A stretch of DNA of 64,000 nucleotides from Psychrobacillus sp044762855 (GTDB lineage Bacteria > Bacillota > Bacilli > Bacillales_A > Planococcaceae): contig NZ_JBIWFB010000009.1 in the NCBI RefSeq assembly GCF_044762855.1, positions 1-64,000 on the forward strand, in the 5' to 3' direction. Below the pieces are notes generated by a model. It worked only from the letters and a program-made list of their open reading frames with translations. It had not been told where the DNA came from and ran no database searches. Shown here one piece after another: positions 26,688-34,978 of the stretch. Every line of letters begins with the position of its first letter. Position 1 is the stretch's first letter. The position numbers and the translations under genes were made by a program.

Positions 26688-27827
26688 TTGAAAGCAGTAA
26701 CATTCCAAGGGGCAAAGGATATCGAGGTAAAAGAAGTACCAGATGCAAAACTAGAGAAGAATGATGATATCATCGTTAAAATTACAACAACTGCAATTTG
26801 TGGATCTGATCTCCATATTTATAGAGGTTCTATTCCTACTCAAAAAGACTTTGTCATTGGGCATGAACCGATGGGAATCGTCGAGGAAGTCGGACCAGGT
26901 GTAACTAAAGTTAAAAAAGGAGATCGAGTCGTTATTCCATTTAACGTATCTTGCGGAGAATGTTTTTATTGTCAAAATGATTTGGAGAGCCAGTGTGATA
27001 ATTCAAATGATAACCCAAACGTCGATTCAGGAGGATATCTTGGATATACAGAGCGTTATGGCAACTACCCAGGAGGACAAGCCGAATTTTTACGAGTTCC
27101 ATATGGGAATTTCATGCCTTTTGTAATTCCCGAATCTTGTGAGTTAGAAGATGAGTCATTGTTATTTATATCGGACGTCCTTCCTACCGCTTATTGGAGC
27201 ATAGAAAATTCAGGTATGAAATCTGGCGATACAGTTGCAGTACTTGGATCAGGTCCAATTGGGTTAATGGTGCAAAAGTTTGCTTGGATGAAAGGCGCCA
27301 AGCGAGTGATTGCTGTAGATCATCTCCCTTATCGGCTAAATCATGCAGTTAAAATGAATAAAGTAGAAGCATATAATTTTGAGAATTTTGATGATATGGG
27401 AAATCATATTAAAGAAATCACAAATGGTGGTGTAGATGTGGTCATCGATTGTGTAGGGATGGATGGCAAACTGAATATCATGGAAAAGGTCGAGCAAAAA
27501 TTAAAGCTTCAAGGTGGAACGTTGAGTGCCATTGATATCGGCTTAAACGCTGTTAGAAAGTTTGGAACGATTCAGTTAACCGGTGTTTACGGTGCTTTAT
27601 ACAATATGTTCCCTCTTGGAAATATTTTCGAACGAAATGTAACACTCAAAATGGGGCAAGCACCTGTCATCCACTACATGCCAATGCTATTTGACATGAT
27701 TAATAAAGGTGAATTTGATCCAAGGGAAATTATTACACATAGTGTTCCTTTGGACAAAGCAAGTGATGCTTATCGCATTTTCCATGACCATGAGGAAGAA
27801 AGTATTAAGTTCGTCTTAAAACCTTAG
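26688..27827 (+). CDS. Zinc-dependent alcohol/formaldehyde dehydrogenase
   Basis: This 379-residue medium-chain dehydrogenase has a catalytic zinc site with C38-region CGSDLHIYRG and GHEPMGIVEEVG, and the structural zinc cysteines CGECFYCQNDLESQC. The NAD-binding motif is VLGSGPIGLM. Length and the long insertion after the cysteines resemble glutathione-independent formaldehyde dehydrogenases and related threonine/alcohol dehydrogenases. The start is TTG preceded by GAGGAGG. The substrate is not determinable by sequence alone. Confidence 0.85.
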   Translation: MKAVTFQGAKDIEVKEVPDAKLEKNDDIIVKITTTAICGSDLHIYRGSIPTQKDFVIGHEPMGIVEEVGPGVTKVKKGDRVVIPFNVSCGECFYCQNDLESQCDNSNDNPNVDSGGYLGYTERYGNYPGGQAEFLRVPYGNFMPFVIPESCELEDESLLFISDVLPTAYWSIENSGMKSGDTVAVLGSGPIGLMVQKFAWMKGAKRVIAVDHLPYRLNHAVKMNKVEAYNFENFDDMGNHIKEITNGGVDVVIDCVGMDGKLNIMEKVEQKLKLQGGTLSAIDIGLNAVRKFGTIQLTGVYGALYNMFPLGNIFERNVTLKMGQAPVIHYMPMLFDMINKGEFDPREIITHSVPLDKASDAYRIFHDHEEESIKFVLKP

Positions 27828-27835
27828 CGAGAAGG

Positions 27836-27877
27836 GCGTTGAATACCAAATTGTTATTTGAATCTGGTATTCAACGC
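27836..27877. terminator. Weak terminator-like hairpin between ADH and the next gene
   Basis: The 13-bp perfect arms GCGTTGAATACCA (27836-27848) and its complement (27865-27877) lie between convergent genes. No long U-run follows, so efficiency is doubtful. Confidence 0.55.
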
Positions 27878-27882
27878 CTATT

Positions 27883-28329
27883 TCATTCATCGTTATTTGT
27901 TCGAGTTGTTGTACTAAATAATCCTAACATTAGCGTTAATCCTGCTACTATTGTTGGAATCCCATAAGTAGTTATTGTCATCAACCAATTTGGAAAAGGC
28001 ACTGAAAAATTATTTGAGTCAGACGCTAGGTGTTGTGCAAATGTAAAAGCAATAGGGAGATAAATAGAAATGATTAAAAATGGTAAAGTCACACAAAGTA
28101 TAAACGACCAGTTCCACTTAACGGACCATTTTTTAATAAAAAGCAAAGAAAGATAAACCCCTAATACAAAGTTCGCAATAAAACGGAACCAAATAAAATG
28201 GAGCATGTCGAAATTAGTTGCAGCATAAAATTTTACCTTATGCTCAAGTTTATAACTAATAATTAATAAAGCAATTAACCCGGCAGTCCACAATAATTTC
28301 CAAATATACGGAAGCCACTTTTCACGCAA
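27883..28329 (-). CDS. Hypothetical four-helix membrane protein
   Basis: This encodes a 148-residue protein with four predicted membrane helices (about residues 10-26, 43-65, 75-98 and 117-140) and a short polar tail. No family was recognised. The ATG is preceded by AAAGGAGG at good spacing. It is monocistronic by position. Confidence 0.65.
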   Translation of the reverse strand: MREKWLPYIWKLLWTAGLIALLIISYKLEHKVKFYAATNFDMLHFIWFRFIANFVLGVYLSLLFIKKWSVKWNWSFILCVTLPFLIISIYLPIAFTFAQHLASDSNNFSVPFPNWLMTITTYGIPTIVAGLTLMLGLFSTTTRTNNDE

Positions 28330-28420
28330 TATTCATCCTCCTTTCCTATAATCCTCTTTCAAGTATCATATACAAAACTGGATATATTTGCACCTTCTAA
28401 TTGAATATTCAGCTTTATGT

Positions 28421-28474
28421 AAAAAACACTACAGAGGCCGCTTTCCTTTAAGAAATACGATTCTGTAGTGCTTT
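28421..28474. terminator. Terminator after the MFS gene
   Basis: The arms 28427-28435 and 28462-28470 (CACTACAGA and complement) have a 26-nt loop and flanking A- and T-rich tracts, directly before the stop of the MFS gene on the minus strand. Confidence 0.55.
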
Positions 28475-28481
28475 ATTAATT

Positions 28482-29678
28482 TTAATACAATGTCGGTTCA
28501 TCAAGCTTTCTTCTCTTTTGCGGGTTAGCAAAAAAGAGGATACATGTTAGCGTTCCTAGCAGAAGCGCAACTAACACTAAAAAGCTAACAGTTTCAAAAA
28601 GTTGAATAAAAAGACCACCTAAAAATGGACCAGAAAGGCTTCCAATACTAAATGAAATTCCACACAACAAATTGCCAGTCGGCAGAAGTTCCTTTGGCGT
28701 CAAATCGGCCATATAAGAAATGCCAAGTGAAAATGTGGATCCAACAAACATACCTGCAATGAAAAATAGTGTACCTATCGTTAATGAGGAAGTTTCGAAA
28801 AAGCTCGCTATTCCAAAAGTGATTGCTCCTAGACCTATCATAATGATCAGCACTTTTCGTCTTCCTATTTTATCGCTTAATACACCAAGCGGTAATTGTG
28901 TGACAACCCCTCCTATTGAAAAGGCTGCCAATATGTATGATAAGCTTGTTACTTCTATCGTATTACGAAGCGCGTAAACCGGGTAAATGGCGTTAAGCGA
29001 TGATTCTAAAAAACCATAGCTAAAGGGCGGTATAAAAGCAACCCATGCAACAGCAATTGCCGCTCCAAAACGTTTCCACGTCCCTCCTCCGTGGACAGAA
29101 GAACCTTTAACGATCTCTGGCTTTTCATTTTTCACAAAGAAAATAAGTACCCATGCACATAAACAAAGAATACTTGAAATAATAAACGGCAATCCTTCGA
29201 AAATTTCTACCAGTTGAACAAACAAAGGACCAACAGCGAACCCTATCCCAAAAGAAAGCCCATAAATAGCAATATTTCGTCCTAATCGATGCTGAGGAGA
29301 AAAGCTCGTAATCCAAGTTTGAGTAGAAAAGTGAAGTGCATTATCCCCAACTCCTATAAACAATCTTAAAATAAACCAAAAAGCCACACTTTTCCATAAA
29401 GGAAAAAGTAATAAGGACACAATGACGATTAATCCTCCTACGATAATAATCGGCTTATAACCAAATTTACGCAGTGGCGGTTCAATAAAAGGAGAAATTA
29501 ATAATGTTCCAATATAAAGACCCGTCGCACTTAGCCCATTGATCATTGGGCTTACTCCATCCTGCTCGAATATAACGGATATAAGTGGCAATAACATTCC
29601 TTGTGAAAATCCTGATATAGAAACGATTGCGACAAGTATCCAAAACCTTCTTCTTTCAATTGCTGAAAATTGTTCCAT
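28482..29678 (-). CDS. Major facilitator superfamily transporter
   Basis: This 398-residue protein has 12 predicted helices. The MFS loop motif in the second half reads GVLSDKIGRRKVLI. It is a secondary transporter, most like drug or metabolite efflux carriers of the DHA type; the substrate is unknown. ATG follows a weak GAGGTAG-like sequence. No regulator gene is adjacent. Confidence 0.83.
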   Translation of the reverse strand: MEQFSAIERRRFWILVAIVSISGFSQGMLLPLISVIFEQDGVSPMINGLSATGLYIGTLLISPFIEPPLRKFGYKPIIIVGGLIVIVSLLLFPLWKSVAFWFILRLFIGVGDNALHFSTQTWITSFSPQHRLGRNIAIYGLSFGIGFAVGPLFVQLVEIFEGLPFIISSILCLCAWVLIFFVKNEKPEIVKGSSVHGGGTWKRFGAAIAVAWVAFIPPFSYGFLESSLNAIYPVYALRNTIEVTSLSYILAAFSIGGVVTQLPLGVLSDKIGRRKVLIIMIGLGAITFGIASFFETSSLTIGTLFFIAGMFVGSTFSLGISYMADLTPKELLPTGNLLCGISFSIGSLSGPFLGGLFIQLFETVSFLVLVALLLGTLTCILFFANPQKRRKLDEPTLY

Positions 29679-29862
29679 ACACTACCTCATTACATATTAA
29701 AAATTATTCTATTCAGTAGTGTATCAGACAACAGACATTCTTCCTACTTAAAATTTAGTTAAGTATAATACCATTTGTCCCATCATCTTATTTAGTCGTC
29801 CAGCTGCCGCAGTTATTCATCGAGCTTTTCTAGACATTCATCCACATTTTTAAATCAACAAC

Positions 29863-29906
29863 AAAAGGCTCAGTCGGTATCTACACTAGATCTGACTGAG
29901 CCTTTT
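29863..29906. terminator. Strong hairpin terminator after a 35-codon ORF
   Basis: The 13-bp perfect arms AAAAGGCTCAGTC (29863-29875) and its complement (29894-29906) lie with A and T tracts. On the minus strand it comes directly after the stop codon of the small ORF 29905-30012. That is the main reason to regard that ORF as transcribed. Confidence 0.85.
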
Positions 29907-30012
29907 ACATATAACTAATATCCTCTTGTGTCTTCATAATTGCATTTGCGGCGTTGCCGGTGAAATGTCTAAATCCCCTCCTTCTACTGAATGAATGGTT
30001 TCGACTATTCAC
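29905..30012 (-). CDS. Candidate 35-residue basic small protein
   Basis: A GTG-started frame (30010-30012) is preceded by AAGGGAGGG, and encodes MNSRNHSFSRRRGFRHFTGN followed by AANAIMKTQEDISYM. It ends exactly at a strong terminator. The N-terminal half is very basic (RRR, two His). No family was recognised. The combination of binding site, frame and terminator supports a real gene; nothing tells the function. Possible nucleic-acid binding is only a guess from charge. Confidence 0.5.
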   Translation of the reverse strand: MNSRNHSFSRRRGFRHFTGNAANAIMKTQEDISYM

Positions 30013-30168
30013 TACGCCCTCCCTTCTATGTATGGGTTAAAATTACTTTATCATATAGACAGATAAATGTAAATATTCTAAATACATAAAACTTAAAAAT
30101 AACTCCTTCGACCTATCTTTTCTTCCCGATTTGTTTTATCCTTATGGTATAAAGTGAGGTGTTATTCT

Positions 30169-30357
30169 GTGGGTAACCAAATTTCAAATCCAGAACAACA
30201 AGTATCTTATTTAAAAGATCGACTTCAAATGTTCTTAGAAGTATTAGACACTATCGAACCTGAAAATACTGACCTTGAAGATATCGATCGTCTTATTCAA
30301 ATGATGGATGATTTAGAGTTAAAAATGGAGCAGTTTAAAAATACACGATTTGAATAA
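30169..30357 (+). CDS. SE1561 family small protein
   Basis: This 62-residue acidic helical protein contains QQVSYLKDRLQMFLEVLDTI and TDLEDIDRLIQMMDDL, which match the SE1561 family of staphylococci and bacilli (function unknown). The GTG at 30169 is chosen because TGAGGTG lies 7 nt before it. An upstream in-frame GTG has no binding site. A terminator follows at once. Confidence 0.75.
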   Translation: MGNQISNPEQQVSYLKDRLQMFLEVLDTIEPENTDLEDIDRLIQMMDDLELKMEQFKNTRFE

Positions 30358-30365
30358 TTTGAAAG

Positions 30366-30399
30366 AAGCTTGGAAAGCACCTTTTCCAAGCTTTTTTTA
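30366..30399 (+). terminator. Terminator after the SE1561-family gene
   Basis: The arms AAGCTTGGAAA (30366-30376) and complement (30383-30393) are followed by T6. It lies 14 nt left of family-1 copy B. Confidence 0.9.
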
Positions 30400-30454
30400 T
30401 TTTGTACGTCATATAGGGATAGTGCGTCTTAATTGCTCTATTAGCGTCCGATGT

Positions 30455-30579
30455 GATTTTCGCTGCAGCCGGACGCTTTCCACCGGGTGAGCGATGAGCC
30501 ATTCCCGCCGCTTGGGCGTACGTTGGAATGTCTCATTAGCCCACTCATCCGGTAGGAGTCGCCGTCTGCAGCGAAAATC
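30455..30579. repeat. Palindromic module of family 1, inverted variant (copy B left)
   Basis: This 125-bp unit is bounded by GATTTTCGCTGCAG and CTGCAGCGAAAATC. In the inner stem, CATTCC (30500-30505) pairs with GGAATG (30525-30530), where other copies have CTTCAC with GTGAAG. Pairing is kept by paired changes. Confidence 0.85.
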
Positions 30580-30997
30580 AATGGAAATTACTTGCTTATT
30601 CAATATTTGCTTGCTAATAACAAAGCTTAGTCCATTTTATGTGCCTATTTTATCCAGTAAATGGCTAAGAGCAACCAATTCCAGTCTGAAAGCAATCAAA
30701 TCATCGCGAGAGCAATCAAATAGCCGATGAAAGCAACTAGATTCTTAAATCCGCTCTTTACTTAGGGTGAGACGGCTATGATTTCTATATATTATTGGAA
30801 CAATATGCTATAAAGCCGTCTGAGCACGCAAGCTAGTATCGGATAGACTGGGGTTGTCGTGTTCAGCTACCATGTTTTCTCTTTCGGGGTGTGCATTGTA
30901 ATGTCCGGAGTTGTGATTGTGGCGCACACTGTGGATATTGACTCTTTCATCCACTTATTATTAATTTCGGACACCGATAAGTCAGTGTTTTTTCATT

Positions 30998-31130
30998 GAT
31001 TTTCGCTGCAGGGCGGCGACTCCGAAGGGATTAAGTGAGTAAGATGAGACTTCACAACGTACGCGCGTAGGCGCGGCGGTGAAGGCTCATCACTCACCCC
31101 ACGGAAAGCGTCCGTCCTGCAGCGAAAATC
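30998..31130. repeat. Palindromic module of family 1 (copy B right)
   Basis: This 133-bp unit is nearly identical to 12531-12663. It has intact ends GATTTTCGCTGCAGGGCGG and the complement of GATTTTCGCTGCAGGACGG. Confidence 0.85.
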
Positions 31131-31310
31131 ACAGCGGTCACCAAATAGAACTTACTACGACGCATTATCCCTATTATGTCCATTAATCCGTATTTGCTAG
31201 ATCAGGTAGAAACGGATATTTTAGCGCTTTTAGTAATGGAAACGACCGAGTATGCACTGACGCGCTATTTTTGATTGGCTCCCAGTAGAACTGCTCTTTT
31301 TTAAATAGAA

Positions 31311-31316
31311 ATATAA
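31311..31316 (+). promoter_or_regulatory. Candidate -10 element of the fumarase promoter
   Basis: TATAAT lies 51 nt before the fumarase start codon. No convincing -35 was found at 16-18 nt, so this is tentative. Confidence 0.35.
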
Positions 31317-31367
31317 TAGTATACTAAAAAGTGTTTGAAACTCATACATAAAAGGAGCGTTTACAAC

Positions 31368-32897
31368 ATGCAATTGGAGCAATTAGAAAAAAGTATTTAC
31401 GATTTAATTACTGAAACATCTACAAATCTACCAAAAGACGTACGACGCGCTATAAAAAAAGCAAAAGCAGCAGAAAATGCTGGAACAAGAGCAGCAATGA
31501 GTTTAGATACGATTACGAATAATATTCAAATGGCAGATGACAATATTTCACCGATTTGCCAAGATACTGGCTTACCAACTTTCAAAATTAAAACACCAAT
31601 TGGCGTTAACCAATTAGAAATAAAAGCAGCGATTAAACGAGCGATTGTAAGCGCTACAAAAGATGCAAAGCTTCGTCCTAACTCTGTAGACTCACTAACA
31701 GGAGCAAATAGTGGAGACAACCTCGGCGAAGGTGTTCCTGTCATCAAGTTCGAACAATGGGAAGAAGACTATATAGAGATGAAGCTTATCTTAAAAGGTG
31801 GAGGCTGTGAAAACAAAAATATTCAATATAGCTTACCAACTGAGTTAGAAGGTTTAGGCCGTGCTGGACGTGATTTAGATGGAATTCGTAAATGTATTTT
31901 ACATTCTGTTTACCAAGCACAAGGACAAGGCTGTTCTGCCGGTTTTATAGGCGTAGGTATTGGTGGAGATCGTTCTTCTGGGTATGATCTAGCAAAAGAA
32001 CAATTATTCCGTCATGTAGAAGATACAAATCCAAATCCCGACCTTGCTAGTTTAGAAGCGTATATTATAGAAAAGGCTAATACACTTGGAATCGGAACAA
32101 TGGGATTCGGCGGAGAAGCAACTTTACTAGGTTGTAAAATTGGTGTCATGCACCGTATTCCAGCAAGTTTCTACGTATCTGTTGCGTACAACTGTTGGGC
32201 ATACCGTCGTATGGCGATTAACATCCATCCAACGACTGGTGAAATTATCGAATGGCATTACCAAGACGGAGAAAAAGTGGAATTTAAAGAAGAAACAGCA
32301 GAAGAAGCTCCTAAAAAAGTAGTGGAACTTCAAGCTCCTATTACCGAAGAACAAATCCGTTCTCTTCAAGTTGGAGACGTCGTATCTATCACTGGTCGTA
32401 TGTATACTGGGCGTGATGCCATCCACCATCACTTAATGAGTCATGACGCGCCAGTGGATTTAGATGGACATATTATTTATCACTGTGGTCCAGTTATGCA
32501 AAAAGATGAAGATGGGAAATGGCATGTTCGTGCAGCAGGTCCAACGACTTCTATTCGTGAAGAGCCATATCAAGGCGATATTATGAAAAAGTTCGGTATC
32601 CGTGCGGTTATTGGTAAAGGCGGTATGGGACCGAAAACACTTGCAGCATTAGCAGAACATGGTGGTGTTTACTTGAATGCTATTGGTGGAGCTGCCCAGT
32701 ATTATGCTGACTGTATTAAAGATGTCGAAGGCGTTGATTTAATGGAGTTTGGTATTCCAGAAGCAATGTGGCATTTACGTGTAGAAAACTTCACTGCTGT
32801 TGTAACAATGGACTCTCATGGGAACAGCCTACATGCAGATGTAGATAAATCTTCTTTAGAAAAGTTAGCTACCTACAAAGAGCCAGTTTATAATTAA
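31368..32897 (+). CDS. fumA: Class I fumarate hydratase
   Basis: This 509-residue oxygen-sensitive iron-sulfur enzyme of the TCA cycle interconverts fumarate and malate. Alpha and beta regions are fused: cluster ligands are C64 (ISPICQDTGLP) and cysteines in GGGCENKN and GQGCSAGFIGVG, and the C-terminal part has TGRMYTGRDAIHHHL and GKGGMGPKT. ATG follows AAAGGAGCG; a longer frame upstream lacks a binding site. B. subtilis uses the class II enzyme, so class I here is a lineage difference. Oxidant sensitivity is known for the family. Confidence 0.92.
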   Translation: MQLEQLEKSIYDLITETSTNLPKDVRRAIKKAKAAENAGTRAAMSLDTITNNIQMADDNISPICQDTGLPTFKIKTPIGVNQLEIKAAIKRAIVSATKDAKLRPNSVDSLTGANSGDNLGEGVPVIKFEQWEEDYIEMKLILKGGGCENKNIQYSLPTELEGLGRAGRDLDGIRKCILHSVYQAQGQGCSAGFIGVGIGGDRSSGYDLAKEQLFRHVEDTNPNPDLASLEAYIIEKANTLGIGTMGFGGEATLLGCKIGVMHRIPASFYVSVAYNCWAYRRMAINIHPTTGEIIEWHYQDGEKVEFKEETAEEAPKKVVELQAPITEEQIRSLQVGDVVSITGRMYTGRDAIHHHLMSHDAPVDLDGHIIYHCGPVMQKDEDGKWHVRAAGPTTSIREEPYQGDIMKKFGIRAVIGKGGMGPKTLAALAEHGGVYLNAIGGAAQYYADCIKDVEGVDLMEFGIPEAMWHLRVENFTAVVTMDSHGNSLHADVDKSSLEKLATYKEPVYN

Positions 32898-32906
32898 TCT
32901 AATCTG

Positions 32907-32935
32907 TTGACGTTTCACCTCCACTACATTATAAT
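32907..32935 (+). promoter_or_regulatory. zosA promoter overlapping a Per box
   Basis: TTGACG (32907-32912) and a consensus TATAAT (32930-32935) have an exact 17-nt spacer. The -10 is embedded in the Per box. The start codon of zosA is about 100 nt downstream. Confidence 0.8.
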
Positions 32936-32943
32936 GATTATAA
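32929..32943 (+). promoter_or_regulatory. Perfect Per box upstream of zosA
   Basis: TTATAATGATTATAA is a full match to the PerR operator consensus and covers the -10 hexamer, a position that would block RNA polymerase. PerR is encoded at 1825 in this window. B. subtilis zosA is a known PerR target, which supports both the operator and the gene call. Confidence 0.9.
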
Positions 32944-32958
32944 ATTAGTAACCAATAT

Positions 32959-32992
32959 AAAATGGATTTCTACCCAGAAATCCATTTTTGCT
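32959..32992 (+). terminator. Terminator-like hairpin in the zosA leader
   Basis: A perfect 13-bp stem (32959-32971 with 32976-32988, arm AAAATGGATTTCT) has a 4-nt loop and is followed by T-rich sequence. It could be the fumarase terminator, but it sits downstream of the zosA promoter, so zosA transcripts must pass through it. Confidence 0.7.
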
Positions 32993-33042
32993 ATTTTATA
33001 CACTCAAATAAGAGTGAAACTCATTATCAAGGAGGAGATCAT

Positions 33043-34944
33043 ATGACAACAATTCAAGAATTTAGACAAAGAAAACCGATAACTCAAATACTAATACCAA
33101 ATGCAGAATTAGTAGCTGCATTGTTCTCAGGTATACTCATTTTAATTGCCTGGTTAGTTGAAAATGAAACAACTTCTATCTTCTTTTATATACTAGCATT
33201 TGTTATTGGAGGTTTCGCTAAAGCAAAAGAAGGTATTGAAGCAACGATACGAGACAAAGAACTTAACGTCGAAATGCTGATGATATTAGCAGCTATCGGC
33301 TCCTCTATCATCGGATATTGGACCGAGGGAGCTATTTTAATATTCATCTTTGCTGTAAGTGGCGCACTAGAAACGTACACGATGAATAAAAGTAATAAAG
33401 AAATATCTTCATTAATGGAGCTTCAACCAGAAGAAGCATGGAAGATTAATAGTGACGGCACTACTACTCGTGTTGCAATTAGCGAAATTAAGTTAGGCGA
33501 TCATTTAATAGTAAAACCTGGAGAACGAGTTCCCGCAGACGGTATCGTTCTGAGTGGAGCAACATCTATTGATGAAGCGGCAATTAGCGGTGAGTCGGTT
33601 CCTGTATCAAAGCAAGTAAACGATGAATTATTCGCCGGTACAGTTAATATTAGTGGCGCAATTACAATGGAAATGACAAAAGCTAACGAAGATTCTCTTT
33701 TTCAAAAAATTATTCAATTAGTTCAGTCTGCACAAGATGAGAAATCACCTGCTCAACAATTTATTGAAAGATTTGAAGGCACTTATGTGAAAGTGGTACT
33801 CATTGCAGTTGGTTTCATGCTATTTCTCCCACACTTTTTACTTGATTGGGATTGGAATACGACTTTCTATCGTGCAATGGTTTTATTAGTAGTGGCATCG
33901 CCTTGTGCACTTGTCGCTTCTATCATGCCAGCAACACTAGCCGCTATTTCAAATGGAGCAAAAAGTGGTATTTTGTTTAAAGGTGGAGTTCACTTAGAAA
34001 ACATTAGTGAGATGAAAACAATTGCACTAGATAAAACAGGTACGCTAACACAAGGAAAACCAACCGTAACCGATTTCTTCGTTCGGGAAGATTTAGATGT
34101 AGACGCTACACTGACTACTTTGGCCATGATAGAAACGCAGTCCAATCATCCTTTAGCGCAAGCAATTACAACTTACGCTAAATCAAAAGGAATTGGTAAA
34201 CTCCCTCCTCTTCCTGTTGAGGATATACCAGGATTCGGCTTACAGACGAACATAAATGGGGAAACAATCCTTGTTGGTAAGCCTGACTTTGTCAATAAAG
34301 AAGATGCGTATGCATTCCAGCAAGGCATTGCAGAAACTTTAGCTACACAAGGTAAAACAGTCATCTTTATGCGAGATGAAAAAGGAATTGCTGCAGCGGT
34401 CGCACTAAAAGACACTGTACGGGAAGAAGCAAAAGAAGCAATAAAACTTCTTCATTCATTAGGTATTAAGACCATTATGCTCACAGGAGACAATGAAACA
34501 ACGGCAAAAGTTATAGCGAGAGAAGCAGGTATCGATCAGTATTTTGCTGAATGTCTTCCAGAAACAAAGGTAGATCATATGAAATCATTGTTGAAAGAGT
34601 ATAAATTTGTAGGAATGGTTGGGGACGGCATTAATGATGCACCAGCTCTTGCTACAGCTACTACAGGATTTGCAATGGGCGAAGGAACAGATGTCGCCCT
34701 CGAAACTGCTGATGTTGTACTTATGAAAAATGATTTATCCAAAATTGCATATGCTGTGAAAATGTCTCGTAAAATGCAACGAATCGTTAAACAAAACATC
34801 GTCTTTTCTATTGCCGTAATAGCGGTGCTCATCATTTCTAACTTCCTGCAAGCAGTAGACTTACCTTTAGGAGTTATTGGTCATGAAGGCAGTACAATTT
34901 TAGTAATATTAAATGGTTTAAGAATGTTGAATAGAAATGCTTAA
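33043..34944 (+). CDS. zosA: Metal-transporting P-type ATPase, ZosA-like
   Basis: This 633-residue P1B-type ATPase has eight membrane helices, the transmembrane metal motif SPC in VVASPCALVAS, the phosphorylation site DKTGTLTQG, and the hinge GDGINDAPALA. It lacks an N-terminal heavy-metal-associated domain, like B. subtilis ZosA (about the same length), which takes up zinc under peroxide stress. ATG follows AAGGAGGAG; 27 upstream in-frame codons lie across the leader hairpin and are not translated. The Per box upstream strengthens the ZosA assignment over CadA or PfeT. Confidence 0.85.
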   Translation: MTTIQEFRQRKPITQILIPNAELVAALFSGILILIAWLVENETTSIFFYILAFVIGGFAKAKEGIEATIRDKELNVEMLMILAAIGSSIIGYWTEGAILIFIFAVSGALETYTMNKSNKEISSLMELQPEEAWKINSDGTTTRVAISEIKLGDHLIVKPGERVPADGIVLSGATSIDEAAISGESVPVSKQVNDELFAGTVNISGAITMEMTKANEDSLFQKIIQLVQSAQDEKSPAQQFIERFEGTYVKVVLIAVGFMLFLPHFLLDWDWNTTFYRAMVLLVVASPCALVASIMPATLAAISNGAKSGILFKGGVHLENISEMKTIALDKTGTLTQGKPTVTDFFVREDLDVDATLTTLAMIETQSNHPLAQAITTYAKSKGIGKLPPLPVEDIPGFGLQTNINGETILVGKPDFVNKEDAYAFQQGIAETLATQGKTVIFMRDEKGIAAAVALKDTVREEAKEAIKLLHSLGIKTIMLTGDNETTAKVIAREAGIDQYFAECLPETKVDHMKSLLKEYKFVGMVGDGINDAPALATATTGFAMGEGTDVALETADVVLMKNDLSKIAYAVKMSRKMQRIVKQNIVFSIAVIAVLIISNFLQAVDLPLGVIGHEGSTILVILNGLRMLNRNA

Positions 34945-34978
34945 AAAAGCAGAAGGGTCAGTTCCCTTCTGCTTTTTC
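34944..34978. terminator. Bidirectional terminator between zosA and yihY-like gene
   Basis: The arm AAAAGCAGAAGGG and its complement (34945-34957, 34964-34976) have flanking A and T runs. It overlaps the last codons of the convergent gene. Confidence 0.85.

Larger units (their letters stand above)
30414..31173. repeat. Modular repeat element, family 1, copy B
   Basis: This is the longest copy (760 bp). Its ends are TAGGGATAGTGCGTCTTA and the complement of TAGGGATAATGCGTCGTAG. It differs from copies A and C by carrying two palindromic modules: an inverted, diverged one (30455-30579) near the left end in place of the GCAAGTG hairpin block, and a standard one (30998-31130). Four units of the 21-bp tandem repeat start near 30671, 30692, 30712 and 30733. 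A hairpin with arms GACGGCT and AGCCGTC spans about 30770-30820. It lies between the SE1561-family gene and fumarase. Confidence 0.85.

Noticed and set aside
30494..30730. 78-codon frame across the left palindrome of copy B
   Set aside because: The frame lies inside the element, is absent in copies A and C, and is rich in Arg/Ser as expected from translated GC-rich palindromes.
33043..34944. CadA or PfeT identity for the metal ATPase
   Set aside because: It lacks an N-terminal metal-binding domain as CadA usually has. The Per box would also fit PfeT, but the length and SPC motif agree better with ZosA. The distinction is not certain.
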